The translations under genes and the position numbers were made by a program. A DNA stretch of 64,000 bases from JAMZMI01 sp964353015 (GTDB lineage Bacteria > Bacteroidota > Bacteroidia > Cytophagales > Cyclobacteriaceae). Below are positions 27,872-38,145 of this stretch, piece after piece; the stretch's first letter is position 1; every line of letters starts with the position of its first letter. The notes below the pieces were generated by a model, which saw only the letters and a list, made by a program, of their open reading frames with translations, made no database searches and was not told where the DNA came from. The DNA lies in NCBI GenBank assembly GCA_964353015.1, contig CAYGUA010000001.1, positions 1 to 64,000 of the forward strand, read 5' to 3'.

Positions 27872-29180
27872 AACGATTTTCTTTTCCATACTTCTTTTGC
27901 TTGCTGTATTGCCCACTTATAGTCAGGAGCTTCTAGGGAAACAAGATGCTATAGCCTTGGCAATCGAATCAAACTTTGATATCGTGAGAGCCAACCAAAC
28001 GGTTTTGATTCAAGAAAACAATCAAAGCATTTTGAATTCTGGCTACTTACCTACTGTAAGTGGTACTGCCAATATCAATTATAATGTAGACGATATTACT
28101 GCTGAATTTCAAGATGGTACTGAGCGAACGCTGAATGGAGCAAAGTCAGATAGTCGATCCGCCGGTCTCAATGTCAATTGGATCCTTTTTGACGGGTTCA
28201 ATAGATCTTTTTCTATGAGCCGAAATCAAGCGAGCTACTCAGTAAGTCAGCTTAATGCACGTGCAACACTCGAAGTGGTCTTACTCGATTTATTCAATTC
28301 CTATTATGAGGTGGCAAGGACTCAAAAAACTGTGAGGAGTTTGCAATCAACCCTCGAAATATCAAAGGATAGATTGCTGCGGGCTTCTTATGGATTTGAT
28401 TATGGTCAGAACACCAAGCTTGACATCACCAATGCTCAGGTAGATGTCAATACCGACAGCATCAACCTGCTCAATGCACGTCAAAGTCTTGCCAATGCAC
28501 GCCGAAACCTTAATTTTCTTTTGGCACGTGACGCCAATTTACCCTTTGAGGTAGATACTACGATCACCTTTACCATGCTGGAAGAAAAAGAAGTGTTCGA
28601 GTCTAAGCTGATGAGCAACAATACGCAAATATTATTATCTCAGGCAGGCTTATCTGTGAGCTCCTACAACACACGGATTAACTCAAGCAGATATCTTCCT
28701 ACGCTTTCAGTTGATGGTAATTATAACTACAGGTTGGGTAACAATAACAGTGCATCATTTCTGGCGGCTAGCACAAGCAAAGGCCTTTCCTATGGTGCTA
28801 CGTTGCGATGGAATCTATTTGATGGAGGAGCTACTACAACAGCTGTGCAGAATGCCAAAATCAATCAATTAATAGAGGAAACTACCTTAAAAGAAGCCAG
28901 GCAACAAGCCGTACTTACATTTGAAAATGCCTGGTCTGATTATCAAAACAGGTTATTTGTGGTGAGTGCGCAGGAAAACAATCTTGCAGCGAACAAAGAC
29001 AATTTTGAAAGAGCCTCCGAGAAGTTTCGCCTTGGTCAGATTACTTCACTGGACTTTCGTACCGCACAACAAAATTTACTTCAAGCAGAGATCAACTTAA
29101 TAGAGGCCAGATTCAACGCGAAGATCGCAGAACTGTCTATATTTCAAATAGTTGGGGACATTCAGGAGGCTAATTTCTAA
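27861..29180 (+). CDS. TolC-family outer-membrane efflux channel
   Basis: A 439-aa exported TolC-type protein: signal peptide (cut near Y-S-Q), then two similar halves, each with long coiled helices (about 120-215 and 325-430) and beta-strands of the trimeric barrel. G-Y-L-P-T-V-S-G near residue 55 and S-S-R-Y-L-P-T-L-S-V near 270 mark the two halves. It provides the outer-membrane exit for the RND pump, with which it overlaps by 11 bases. Confidence 0.9.
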   Translation: MKNKTIFFSILLLLAVLPTYSQELLGKQDAIALAIESNFDIVRANQTVLIQENNQSILNSGYLPTVSGTANINYNVDDITAEFQDGTERTLNGAKSDSRSAGLNVNWILFDGFNRSFSMSRNQASYSVSQLNARATLEVVLLDLFNSYYEVARTQKTVRSLQSTLEISKDRLLRASYGFDYGQNTKLDITNAQVDVNTDSINLLNARQSLANARRNLNFLLARDANLPFEVDTTITFTMLEEKEVFESKLMSNNTQILLSQAGLSVSSYNTRINSSRYLPTLSVDGNYNYRLGNNNSASFLAASTSKGLSYGATLRWNLFDGGATTTAVQNAKINQLIEETTLKEARQQAVLTFENAWSDYQNRLFVVSAQENNLAANKDNFERASEKFRLGQITSLDFRTAQQNLLQAEINLIEARFNAKIAELSIFQIVGDIQEANF

Positions 29181-29293
29181 TCTTAGAATTAGTATTATTA
29201 TGCCCCTGAGCTATCTTATTTGGCATTCTGTAGCGAGCAAATATTCCTGTCTTTTGTATAAATAAGCATCTGCATTTTTTATTTCGCTCTGGT

Positions 29294-30019
29294 TTATGTT
29301 CGGGTACGTCTCCTCAACTTATTGATTCGATCCTGATAATAGGCTCTTAGTTCATCTATAAAAGTTGAAGGGTCTTTGTACGTGGTTAAAACCAAATAAG
29401 TGTGGCGGCTTTTAAGTGCTTCAATGTCTTTTTCAAGTTGCACTTTTTCCTTGATCAGATAGGCATCAGGCGATGCTGTCAGCTCGACTTTGTCAAACGA
29501 ATGAGCCGTATTCTTTGTGAGCTCAGTCTGACTGAACAGGTGAGCATGATAAGCTTTTAAAGTAGCAAGGTCTTCATTTTTATAAATTTCCACCAATCGT
29601 GTTGTCAATGCAGTAGCAAGATCTATTTTGTCATCATTCATGGAGAATTTATCAGGATGTACAAACAGCATAGCTTCACGATATAATCGCTTTTTCTCTT
29701 TATTATCCACTTCGTTGGAAACAGTGGATACTTGAACTTGCTTTTGCGTCTTCAACCCTACTGGCTCCACATAATTCTTCCCCTTTTTCTTTTGTGCCAG
29801 TCGTTTAGATTTTTTCTCTTGCTTTTGCGCTTTATATAACACAGATAGCTCCTGAGCTTCTATCAACTCATGAGTAAGCTGCGATCTTAACAGCGTCTCA
29901 AAGGCATTTATTTTACTGGATAAATCATCCAATTCGCACTTCAATGTTGCAATTTCATCTTGCATCGAGATCCTGTCTCTATTATTATCTTCAGCGCCTA
30001 TCAGCTGATCCTGCTTCAT
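29294..30019 (-). CDS. Coiled-coil protein with a J-domain-like HPDK segment
   Basis: A 241-aa cytoplasmic protein with an N-terminal coiled coil (about residues 10-70), a basic linker and a helical segment R-L-Y-R-E-A-M-L-F-V-H-P-D-K-F near residues 110-125. The H-P-D-K after an amphipathic helix is the hallmark of J-domains that stimulate DnaK/Hsp70, although the rest of the domain is divergent. A second coiled coil ends the protein. Function unknown; a co-chaperone role is an inference. Start ATG 30019 is preferred over a further-upstream ATG at 30049. Confidence 0.5.
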   Translation of the reverse strand: MKQDQLIGAEDNNRDRISMQDEIATLKCELDDLSSKINAFETLLRSQLTHELIEAQELSVLYKAQKQEKKSKRLAQKKKGKNYVEPVGLKTQKQVQVSTVSNEVDNKEKKRLYREAMLFVHPDKFSMNDDKIDLATALTTRLVEIYKNEDLATLKAYHAHLFSQTELTKNTAHSFDKVELTASPDAYLIKEKVQLEKDIEALKSRHTYLVLTTYKDPSTFIDELRAYYQDRINKLRRRTRT

Positions 30020-30236
30020 TTCACAAAGGTTAATGATTATTACTATCAATCTTACTTTACTGAATATGTAAAGCTATTTCAAGATAAGACTGCTATTAAC
30101 ACCACCAATGGATTTTAAATTTATTAGGTCAATGTTGCAATCTATTCTTACTTTTAGCGATGCTAAATGAATTTGAGATTCAATGACTTTCTCAATTCCG
30201 ACTTACTTCAGTTTTCCTTAACCTCGTAAAGTTTAA

Positions 30237-31487
30237 ATGGGCATTTTCAATATTATCACCATCCTAATTATCCTTTCAGCTGCTTTTGCATTTATCAATA
30301 CCAGATTCCTAAAACTCCCTTTCACCATAGGTTTGATGATCATTGCCATCGTTTTCACTATCGGCATCATCATACTTGGTAGTTTTAATCATTACGTACT
30401 TGATGAAGCCAAACTACTGATCCAGTCGGTAGATTTTGAAACGGCATTGCTTGATGTAATGCTGAGTTTTCTGCTTTTTGCTGGTGCATTGCATACCAAA
30501 CTGGACGCACTCAAAAGACAAAAAGGGCCAATCGCCTTGTTTGCTACCATAGGAATTGTGCTTTCTACGTTTCTCATTGGCACCATGATGTATTACCTAT
30601 TCATGGCTTTTAGTTACCCGATCGATTACATCTACTGCTTTCTTTTTGGAGCGCTGATCTCTCCTACTGATCCCATTGCGGTGCTGGGTATTTTGAAAGA
30701 AGCCAATGCTCCAAAAAAACTGGAAACTAAAATCGTTGGTGAGTCGCTGTTCAATGATGGTGTGGGTGTGGTGGTTTTCATTGTACTTTTCAAAATTGCT
30801 GAACAAGGACTGGATTCTATGGGTTTCGGTGATGTGGTTTTGCTATTCGCGACAGAAGTTGCAGGTGGTCTGATACTTGGTTTATTAGCAGGTTGGGGTG
30901 CTTTTCGATTGATGAAAGTCATAGACAATTATGAAACAGAGGTCATCATAACTTTGGCACTTGTAATGGGCATTTCTGCTTTGGCACACTACTTACATGT
31001 ATCCGGACCGCTCGCTGTAGTAGTGGCAGGGATTTTTCTGGGAAACAAAGCTCCAAATATTGCATGGTCCGAAAACACGCATAAATACGTAGATAAATTT
31101 TGGGAACTCATTGATGTCTTGCTCAATGCTGTTCTTTTTGTGTTGATCGGGCTTGAATTATTGGTTATTTCAATGGATGGAAAATATCTCTTATTTGGTT
31201 TGATTGCCATACCACTGGCTCTGTTGTCAAGATACCTTGCGCTTTCAGGCCCGGTAGCGATTTTTAAAACCAGGCTGGACTTCATCCCTAAGACAAACCT
31301 AATTATGACCTGGGGCGGAATCCGAGGCGGTATTTCCATTGCTTTGGCTTTATCACTGGCGCCTCAAATGGAGCGGGAGCTTTTTCTTACCATCACTTAC
31401 GTAATTGTCGTATTCTCCATAATCGTTCAGGGGTTGAGCATTGGCCCTTTGGTGAAGAAGGTTTTGAAGGACTCGAATTCAAATTAG
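30237..31487 (+). CDS. Cation:proton antiporter (NhaP/CPA1 type)
   Basis: A 416-aa membrane protein with about twelve spans and clear CPA1 features: F-G-A-L-I-S-P-T-D-P-I-A-V-L-G-I in span 4-5 (residues about 138-153) and F-N-D-G-V-G-V-V-V-F (173-182), which contains the Asn-Asp ion-binding pair. It should exchange Na+ (or K+) for H+ at the inner membrane, fitting a marine organism. Appears monocistronic. Confidence 0.9.
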   Translation: MGIFNIITILIILSAAFAFINTRFLKLPFTIGLMIIAIVFTIGIIILGSFNHYVLDEAKLLIQSVDFETALLDVMLSFLLFAGALHTKLDALKRQKGPIALFATIGIVLSTFLIGTMMYYLFMAFSYPIDYIYCFLFGALISPTDPIAVLGILKEANAPKKLETKIVGESLFNDGVGVVVFIVLFKIAEQGLDSMGFGDVVLLFATEVAGGLILGLLAGWGAFRLMKVIDNYETEVIITLALVMGISALAHYLHVSGPLAVVVAGIFLGNKAPNIAWSENTHKYVDKFWELIDVLLNAVLFVLIGLELLVISMDGKYLLFGLIAIPLALLSRYLALSGPVAIFKTRLDFIPKTNLIMTWGGIRGGISIALALSLAPQMERELFLTITYVIVVFSIIVQGLSIGPLVKKVLKDSNSN

Positions 31488-31759
31488 CAGAATCAGGAAT
31501 GTAAATGTTTGAACTGGAAATAAGGTTTTTAGGAGCTGCTATTTCAGGGTTGCCTTTGCATCAATAAGACGATTTCACCCCTTAAACCTCCAAGATCCAT
31601 TTTAGAGAGATTATTTATGGCAACAAATCCTGATGGTTTTAAACAACCAAGGATAAAATATTGGCCACTTTCAGAACAATTTCAATATTTCTTTCCAAAA
31701 GTCTTTACACATTGATAATACCCTTGTCTAAGCCTCAAAACCAAACTAACGTTCTGAAC

Positions 31760-32248
31760 ATGGACAATTTTATTATTATCAATTTACAGGCGATCATAGG
31801 TACCATCAGTATTATCATCGGATTCAAATGGTGGATTCAGCCTCGGCTAGCCAAGCTATCAATTCATGATGCATTGCTGCCTTTAGTATTCTTAAACACG
31901 TTCCGATACCTCGGATTATCCTTCATGGCTAAGGAACAATTTTATGATGGATTCCCTGCGGAATTCCTCAATACCGTGGGTATTTGGGATATGATCACAG
32001 CGATTCTCGCCATCTTTGCAGCCATTGCACTAAAGAACAAATGGAGCTTTGCTATTCCTCTGGTATGGGTATTTAACATCGTTGGCTTTTCAAATCTTAT
32101 TACTGCGTTTCCACAGTTTTTCGGCCTCAAACTTTACGATCACGACTTAGGCTTTATCTGGTTGATGTTTGTCACTTACGGTTTGATGACCTTTTTAAGT
32201 CACATCTATATTTTCATCAAGTTGATTAAAAACTTAAGAAAGAGTTGA
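31760..32248 (+). CDS. Hypothetical membrane protein, about four spans
   Basis: A 162-aa hydrophobic protein with about four or five membrane spans and no domain I recognise. ATG 31760 leaves a normal first span; a longer frame to 31661 is not needed. The next gene starts two bases after its stop codon, so the two membrane proteins are translated together. No catalytic motif is visible. Confidence 0.65.
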   Translation: MDNFIIINLQAIIGTISIIIGFKWWIQPRLAKLSIHDALLPLVFLNTFRYLGLSFMAKEQFYDGFPAEFLNTVGIWDMITAILAIFAAIALKNKWSFAIPLVWVFNIVGFSNLITAFPQFFGLKLYDHDLGFIWLMFVTYGLMTFLSHIYIFIKLIKNLRKS

Positions 32249-32249
32249 T

Positions 32250-32702
32250 ATGAAAAAGGTCCTACCCTACATTTCCATTATCGGTACTGGTGCCTTTGTT
32301 GGTAACATGATTAATATCGGACTTAGCTATGCCATTCATTGGCAGTCATTAGATCCGATTGCTTTTATGGAATCCTTTAAGGTTGATTTTCCGCTTTTGC
32401 TTGGTCCAACAACCGCTGCATTGATGCCGGCTTTTATTGCCACTATTTGGCTGTTTTTGATCAGTAAAGACAACAAACAAGCAAGACGTTATTGGCTTTA
32501 TGCACTTGTGGGTTTGCTCATTGTGAACATCCAAACCGTAGTTTATCACCTCCCTATGAATTTAAATTTTATGGAGTTGAATTATACTGCAGCTGAAGCC
32601 ACAAACAAACTACAAGGTTGGGTGGTTTTCCATTGGATCAGAATTGGTGTTGCTATAGCTTCGGGAGTATTTGGGATAAAGGCTTTTCAGCTATCCAAAT
32701 AA
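32250..32702 (+). CDS. Hypothetical membrane protein, four spans
   Basis: A 150-aa protein with four predicted membrane spans (about residues 8-28, 45-70, 80-100, 125-145). It resembles small DUF1772-like membrane proteins (conserved N-x-x-E-L, polar residues in the second half), but I would not assign the family firmly. It is two bases behind the previous membrane-protein gene, and a REP-like repeat begins directly after its stop codon. Confidence 0.65.
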   Translation: MKKVLPYISIIGTGAFVGNMINIGLSYAIHWQSLDPIAFMESFKVDFPLLLGPTTAALMPAFIATIWLFLISKDNKQARRYWLYALVGLLIVNIQTVVYHLPMNLNFMELNYTAAEATNKLQGWVVFHWIRIGVAIASGVFGIKAFQLSK

Positions 32703-32800
32703 AGACTTCCGAAGATTTTAAAATGCGGACGGTAAGAAAGACTTCCGAAGTTTTTAAACCCGGACGGGTAGTCTTCGGAAGTCTAATCGGAAGACTTTTA
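32703..32800. repeat. REP-like repeat between a membrane-protein gene and the sigma gene
   Basis: Shows agacttccgaag twice, the inner ggacgg/ccggacgg motif and a closing gtcttcggaagtct, then a short extra tcggaagac. It starts one base after the stop codon of the upstream gene, so it could serve as a transcript-end hairpin. Confidence 0.85.
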
Positions 32801-32852
32801 GTCCATAGTTATATCTTTATAAGACCAGATCAATTACACAAAAATCAATAGC

Positions 32853-33728
32853 ATGAATCCATTATCAAATGCCTATCCTTCAGATGCTTCTGACAAAGAA
32901 CTTATCGAACAAACACTTGAAGGAAATAAAAAAGCCTTGAACCAATTCATTGAGTGACACCAGCCTTATATCTACAATATCGCATGGAAGATGGTGGGTA
33001 ACCCGATGGATGCAGCGGATCTTAGTCAGGAAGCTTTAATCAAGATTGTATCCAATTTAGGAACGTTCAATTTCAAGAGTTCATTCCGGACCTGGGCGTA
33101 TCGTATCGTGATGAATCATTTTCTCAATGATCAGAAGAAACTTCAAACTCACTTCCCTCCCAACTTTGAGGATATGGGACAAGCATTAGATGCCGCTCCA
33201 AGTATTGAATTAAGCGCCGATGAAAAGGAAGAAAAAAAAGAGGCCATTCGTGAAGTGCGCTTGACTTGCCTTTCTGGTATGCTGCTTTGTCTCAATAAAG
33301 AACAACGCTTGATCTATATCATCGGTGAGATCTTTGGAGCAGACCATACCGTAGGTTCGGAGATGATGGAAATGAGCAAAGACAACTTTCGAATGAAGTT
33401 GAGTAAGGCTAGAAAGGATTTACACCAATTCATGCAGCATAAATGTGGTTTGATTGATAAAGCCAATCCTTGCAGATGTCACAAAAAGGTCACTGTTGCC
33501 TTGGAGGCCGGTATCGTAGATGCGAAAAACCTACTTTATAATAGAAAAGAGTACTCCACTTTCAGGGAACAACTGGAACCGGATGCAAGCTATCTGGTAG
33601 ACGAATCAGAAATGAAATATGCTGAACTACATCAGGACCACAGCTACAAGACCACTTTCGAAAAGAAGAACTTTCTCAGCGTCATTCTTGATGATGCCAA
33701 CTGGAAAAGTCGTTTGAATTTGAATTAA
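32853..33728 (+). pseudogene. ECF-type RNA polymerase sigma factor gene with an in-frame TGA
   Basis: The frame from ATG 32853 reads M-N-P-L-S-N-A-Y-P and on to N-Q-F-I-E, then TGA at 32955-32957 (codon 35), then H-Q-P-Y-I-Y-N-I-A-W-K-M-V-G-N, which is normal sigma region 2 sequence. Regions 2 (D-A-A-D-L-S-Q-E-A-L-I-K-I, F-R-T-W-A-Y-R-I-V) and 4 (E-Q-R-L-I-Y-I-I-G-E-I-F-G) are otherwise intact, followed by a Cys-rich C-R-C-H segment and a C-terminal extension to residue 291. TGA probably replaced CGA (Arg), as expected in F-I-E-R-H-Q-P. A restart at ATG 32991 would give 245 residues lacking part of region 2.1. A nonsense mutation is the plain reading; a sequencing error is possible. Confidence 0.75.
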
Positions 33729-33780
33729 GCACTTACCTTGATTGAATAAATCAATTGGTTTAAATGCATTTTTCCCTAGA

Positions 33781-35250
33781 TTATTCTACTACAGTTATAA
33801 TTACTCTTTGGTAGCGGGTCAGATTAGGTATTCCCCCATCATTCACTTCACAGATTATGTGAATGGTCTGTCCAATAGCTGCGTCTTTGGGTATGATTAG
33901 TGAGATTTCTTGATTTTCAGCCTGCGCGATTATTATGTTACCTGGGTAGGTATCCGCATCCTGATATTGCCACCAACTATATGATAAGTTGTCACCATCT
34001 GGGTCAAAAGTCCCTTTGGCATTCAAATTTATCTTATCACCTGATTTAACTGATAGATTAAGAGGGTTTAAAAGTTTGACCACTGGTGGATGGTTGGACT
34101 GCTCGAAGGATTTTACACACCAATCCGCACGGGAAGCAAAGTCATTTTGAATCACATCAATCCATCTTGTCAATGGTTTAAAATATTCTTTCATTTGATC
34201 CTGATCATGTGGATATGCATTTCTCATGTATTTTCTGCCCCAGGCCGAACCTGTATACCATCTACCATTAGGATAATCATAGTCCTGAAGAGGAACTGGA
34301 TCCAACCATGTGTTTTCGCGAATTTTCACATAACGACCACCCCAGCCTCCAAATTCCGGAGATTCCATATTTCTAAGCCCCGTCAATATATTATAAAGAA
34401 AAGCCGGAGAATCTCCTTCTGATCGAAAATCTCCTTCTTTAAAATCCGTGTCTCCAGTCAAACCGTGGCTGCCGGACACATGCGCTTTGTACAGCGAACA
34501 TAATGAACCATGATCTTGCAGAATATTGGATATCATCCAATCTCCTTTGAAATAAGCTTGCTTATCTTCAGGTAAAATCTTGTTCCACTGATAAGCAATG
34601 GCCCAGAACTGATCACTAATGATGGTGGGAATATTGTATTGGCCCCAATGTGGACGTATATATGACTGATAGGTAGAATCCTGTTCCCAGATAAAAAAGA
34701 ATCGCATTTTGCCGGCTACATATTCCATCTGTTCTGGATGATTTTCCTCTATAGTTTTCAAAGCTCGGGCTATCGTATTCGTTCCACCCCAGGCATGAAT
34801 CCAGATTGGATTGTCATCTGTTGTATCTAAAAGGACTTTCACGATGTGCTGTGATCCTGGAGTAATCGAGTCCATCTCCCCCTCTGTTTCTACATTTCCA
34901 ATTAGTGTTATTGATTTCAGGTAATCTGGCGTGGGATAATTGTTGTCATGTTTTAAAAGATTAGGATAAACTTCAGAATAGGCTTCTAAATATGGGTCTA
35001 GCCAATCGTCCCCCGCCCATTTATGACCATGCCAATGGTATTGAGAACTGGAAGTAATGATTCCCTCCACTTCCCATTCATTTGTATAAAGCAGGAAGCG
35101 AACCATGGAGCATTCATCATCAATCTCTCCATCTGATGTCACAATGATCCGTGGTTTTAGATCATTTTCAGCTTGAGGCAGAGAATCAGAACAATTAGAC
35201 AAACTGTATATTGATAATAGAGCCAAAAGAAATGAAACTGGAATATTCAT
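33781..35250 (-). CDS. DUF1593 (nucleoside-hydrolase-like) lipoprotein with C-terminal Ig-like domain
   Basis: A 489-aa lipoprotein (lipobox S-L-S-N-C, Cys20). Residues about 30-310 are DUF1593, a nucleoside-hydrolase-like fold: R-I-I-V-T-S-D-G-E-I-D-D-E-C-S-M near residue 34 carries the conserved Asp cluster. The last about 100 residues (P-P-V-V-K-L-L-N-P ... V-I-I-T-V-V-E) form an Ig-like domain as in Sde182-type cellulose-binding proteins. It probably binds or cleaves a glycoside at the cell surface. Last gene of the minus-strand run behind the pectate lyase; the gap to the related gene before it is 40 bases. Confidence 0.78.
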   Translation of the reverse strand: MNIPVSFLLALLSIYSLSNCSDSLPQAENDLKPRIIVTSDGEIDDECSMVRFLLYTNEWEVEGIITSSSQYHWHGHKWAGDDWLDPYLEAYSEVYPNLLKHDNNYPTPDYLKSITLIGNVETEGEMDSITPGSQHIVKVLLDTTDDNPIWIHAWGGTNTIARALKTIEENHPEQMEYVAGKMRFFFIWEQDSTYQSYIRPHWGQYNIPTIISDQFWAIAYQWNKILPEDKQAYFKGDWMISNILQDHGSLCSLYKAHVSGSHGLTGDTDFKEGDFRSEGDSPAFLYNILTGLRNMESPEFGGWGGRYVKIRENTWLDPVPLQDYDYPNGRWYTGSAWGRKYMRNAYPHDQDQMKEYFKPLTRWIDVIQNDFASRADWCVKSFEQSNHPPVVKLLNPLNLSVKSGDKINLNAKGTFDPDGDNLSYSWWQYQDADTYPGNIIIAQAENQEISLIIPKDAAIGQTIHIICEVNDGGIPNLTRYQRVIITVVE

Positions 35251-35290
35251 GAATATTAGTTGTTTATAAATGATTCATCTTGATTATCCT

Positions 35291-36610
35291 TTAATCCTGA
35301 AGCCATTTCCATCGCTCACCCCAATCCAATAATGCTTCATTCCGCCCACTAAGCACAGTTTTTCCTCCTTGTCTATCACCATCATAAAGTTCAGGTTCTA
35401 AACGGTCTGTGTACCAATTGGAACCGAGTTGGTAATCAGTTGAGCGAGGTTTGCCCGGCCATTTGTTATCGACAAAAAACTCTCCATCTTGTTCTGTAAA
35501 ACCGAGAATTCCTGATGTAATTCTGTAGCTAAGTCTTTCAGATTTTTTAGGTACATATTTCACAGCATAGTCATCATTTCCCAAATAAAAACCATCCCAT
35601 TTCTGTTCTCCTATCCCAGCTTGAACAATCATGGTAAAACATGCTGAATCTGAGGGTATAATCATCTCAGGACCTTTGAAATGAAATTCTAAAACGGAGC
35701 ATAAAGTTACTGTATCATTTATGGTTGTATTTCTATTAAAGATGGTTCGGGCACTATAATCGAAAGACTCAAAACTCCCACCCCAGCTTTTTCCTGTTGG
35801 ATCATTGGGGTTGCCATTCATCACATATAGAAGCGATGGTGTATCTCCCATTTTTATATGTCCTTTATAGTGATTTTTAAAATCTTTACCCAGATACCCT
35901 GCTTCCTTGATAAACGTGTGGTAATAGTTCTCATTCTTCAAACTATCTGGTGCAACACGCTTAGAAAAGAAGCCATAATAGGATGCATTCACCTCAATAA
36001 ACCATAAATCTGGAAAGTTTTCTACGATGTAGGAATAGCTATTCACACTCCATTTCTTATTGGGGCCACCTATCCAGTATACCTTTATCTTGTCTCCAAT
36101 ATCGGGAGCATCATGCAATGCCTGAGCAAGATCATCTAATCCTCCCCAGACCAACACCCAAAGTGGCTGCTCGCTTTCTTTTTTAGCACATTTTACAATC
36201 CACTTTGAACCTTCAGTAGAAGTCGTAAATCCCTTATAGGGAGCAGCAGTTTTGCATCCTTGCTTGGTTAGAGCGCGTAATGCTTCAGGATTGGGAAAAC
36301 CATCTCTATGAGCTATTAGCTTTGGTAGGTCTTGCTCATAAAGAGAAATGGTCCTTAAAATCTCCTCTTTATTTCCATTACCGTATGAAGGTGAGGAAAT
36401 CAGGCCTTCTATCTGAAACATATTTGCATACATCAGCAAATGGATCATGGACTGGTTGTCATCAGGGTCTGTACCACCAATATCAGTACTGATTAATATC
36501 CTGGGTTTTATATCGCCTTTTTCAATTTTTTGCTTACATGATGATGAGAATAGCATCATCAGTATCAGAATAATTGATAAATCTGTATTCATTTTCTTTT
36601 GCAAGATCAT
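35291..36610 (-). CDS. DUF1593 (nucleoside-hydrolase-like) lipoprotein
   Basis: A 439-aa lipoprotein (signal ends F-S-S-S-C) of the same DUF1593 family as the neighbour. The N-terminal R-I-L-I-S-T-D-I-G-G-T-D-P-D-D-N-Q-S-M carries the Asp residues that bind calcium in nucleoside hydrolases; L-W-V-L-V-W-G-G follows. Its ATG overlaps the stop codon of the pectate lyase gene (TAATG), so the two are translationally coupled. Two DUF1593 paralogues beside a pectate lyase suggest a joint role in taking apart a plant or algal polysaccharide; the direct substrate is unknown. Confidence 0.78.
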   Translation of the reverse strand: MILQKKMNTDLSIILILMMLFSSSCKQKIEKGDIKPRILISTDIGGTDPDDNQSMIHLLMYANMFQIEGLISSPSYGNGNKEEILRTISLYEQDLPKLIAHRDGFPNPEALRALTKQGCKTAAPYKGFTTSTEGSKWIVKCAKKESEQPLWVLVWGGLDDLAQALHDAPDIGDKIKVYWIGGPNKKWSVNSYSYIVENFPDLWFIEVNASYYGFFSKRVAPDSLKNENYYHTFIKEAGYLGKDFKNHYKGHIKMGDTPSLLYVMNGNPNDPTGKSWGGSFESFDYSARTIFNRNTTINDTVTLCSVLEFHFKGPEMIIPSDSACFTMIVQAGIGEQKWDGFYLGNDDYAVKYVPKKSERLSYRITSGILGFTEQDGEFFVDNKWPGKPRSTDYQLGSNWYTDRLEPELYDGDRQGGKTVLSGRNEALLDWGERWKWLQD

Positions 36611-37983
36611 TATTTAATACTATTCAGGTAGTTTTCTAACATGGTGTATCCCTCTTTTCCGAGTATGTTCCTGTCTGATGGATCTTTCTTGTCAAGACCA
36701 TTTGCTTCTTCCCATTGATCTGGCATTCCATCATGATCAGAATCTATAGGGGCTTGAACGGATTTCAATTCAGGCCACCCTCCTGCGTCGTTTTGGGAGT
36801 CAATAATGCCTGATACTTTTTCAGGATTGGCTACCTTGACGCGTGTTTTGTAGCTTTCTCCTTCATAAGTCGCAAAGCCATCACGACTTTCTTTTATTAT
36901 TCTACTGTCAATAGCATCTCTCTTTGGCAAGATAGCTCCGGCGCTCTCAAGTACGAACTTGTAGGCTTCTTCGGCAGATTGTTCCTGTATGGGCATGGAT
37001 TCCCAGGGCTGATTTAATCGGATTTTTTCGAAAGAAATATCAGTCTGAACTCCACCATCCCAGTTGTTTTTTGAAACCTCAGGATTTCCGACCATGAAAT
37101 TATCAGCGATATACCATCGACCAAAGTCCTCTTCATCTCTAAAAGATGGATTGGCAATCCGGTAAGAAACCTCTCCAGGTTCGGTAGCGGGACCGGGTTT
37201 ATAATAGTTTGCCACTATGTTGAAAGTGGAAAAATTACGATCGGGTCTTCCATTTTGGAGCGCCTCGCCTCCATAACAACTATTATATCCCCAATTGTAG
37301 ATTACATTATTTCTGTAATCAGTATATCCGGAACCTGATGCCATTCGTGGATTGCGACTGGTGTGATGCGCCAGTAAATTGTGGTGGTAAGAACTATAAT
37401 TCGACCCCCAGATACCACCAAACCCATGTGAGCCTTTTACATGATTGGAACCGCTAAGACTTTCGGCGACTATACTCCATTGAACAGTAATACTATCACA
37501 TTGGTAGATCGACATGCATTCATCAATGCTCCAGCTTGCGGAAACATGATCTATGATCACATGCTTAAAGTATCTCCCTCCTACGGCATCATAATCTTTA
37601 CCAGACACATCTCCCGGCCTAACTCGGATATACCGGATAATCACATGATTTGCATCAATACTTAATGGGTAATTTTTCAGACAAATGCCATCACCTGGTG
37701 CAGTTTGCCCAGCAATGGTGATATATGGATTTTTGATCTTAATCGGACTCTCCAGTTCTATATTTCCAGAAACACGAAATACGACTGTTCTTGGTTCCTT
37801 TGCATCTACAGCGGCCCTCAAGCTACCAAAGCCAGTATCATTCAGATTGGTAACTTCATAAACCACTCCACCTCGACCACCTTTGGTAAACTTGCCGTAC
37901 CCTTCGGCTGTAGGAAATGCAAGTTGTTGAGCATATATTTCAGAGATCATGAGTATGTGAAGTGCAAAAAACAATTTTGTCAT
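36610..37983 (-). CDS. Pectate lyase family protein (PL1-like)
   Basis: A 457-aa exported right-handed beta-helix protein. Signal peptide to about residue 18, then A-F-P-T-A-E-G-Y-G-K-F-T-K-G-G-R-G-G, R-V-S-G-N-I, I-T-I-A-G-Q-T-A-P-G-D-G, I-I-R-Y-I-R-V-R-P-G-D and H-H-N-L-L-A-H-H-T-S-R-N-P-R in family order, with the ladder Asn/Asp positions kept. The C-terminal D-S-D-H-D-G-M-P-D-Q-W-E is a calcium-binding thrombospondin-3-like repeat. It should cleave polygalacturonate by beta-elimination outside the cell. It lies just downstream of the HTCS gene on the same strand. Confidence 0.85.
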   Translation of the reverse strand: MTKLFFALHILMISEIYAQQLAFPTAEGYGKFTKGGRGGVVYEVTNLNDTGFGSLRAAVDAKEPRTVVFRVSGNIELESPIKIKNPYITIAGQTAPGDGICLKNYPLSIDANHVIIRYIRVRPGDVSGKDYDAVGGRYFKHVIIDHVSASWSIDECMSIYQCDSITVQWSIVAESLSGSNHVKGSHGFGGIWGSNYSSYHHNLLAHHTSRNPRMASGSGYTDYRNNVIYNWGYNSCYGGEALQNGRPDRNFSTFNIVANYYKPGPATEPGEVSYRIANPSFRDEEDFGRWYIADNFMVGNPEVSKNNWDGGVQTDISFEKIRLNQPWESMPIQEQSAEEAYKFVLESAGAILPKRDAIDSRIIKESRDGFATYEGESYKTRVKVANPEKVSGIIDSQNDAGGWPELKSVQAPIDSDHDGMPDQWEEANGLDKKDPSDRNILGKEGYTMLENYLNSIK

Positions 37984-38145
37984 TGTATTATCTTTTTGAT
38001 TTTCTTTAAAAGCACCTTTTATTAAATGAGTTGCTCCACTTATTTGGATAAATCAATTTACATAAATAGTTATTTGGCAAATGTGAAATTTTACTTGCGA
38101 AAATAGATTTACACACGTTTCTAAAACTGTAACGCAGGATTCATC

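Noticed and set aside
32955..32957. Selenocysteine codon in the sigma gene
   Set aside because: No Sec-type context, sigma factors are not selenoproteins, and Arg is expected at this position.
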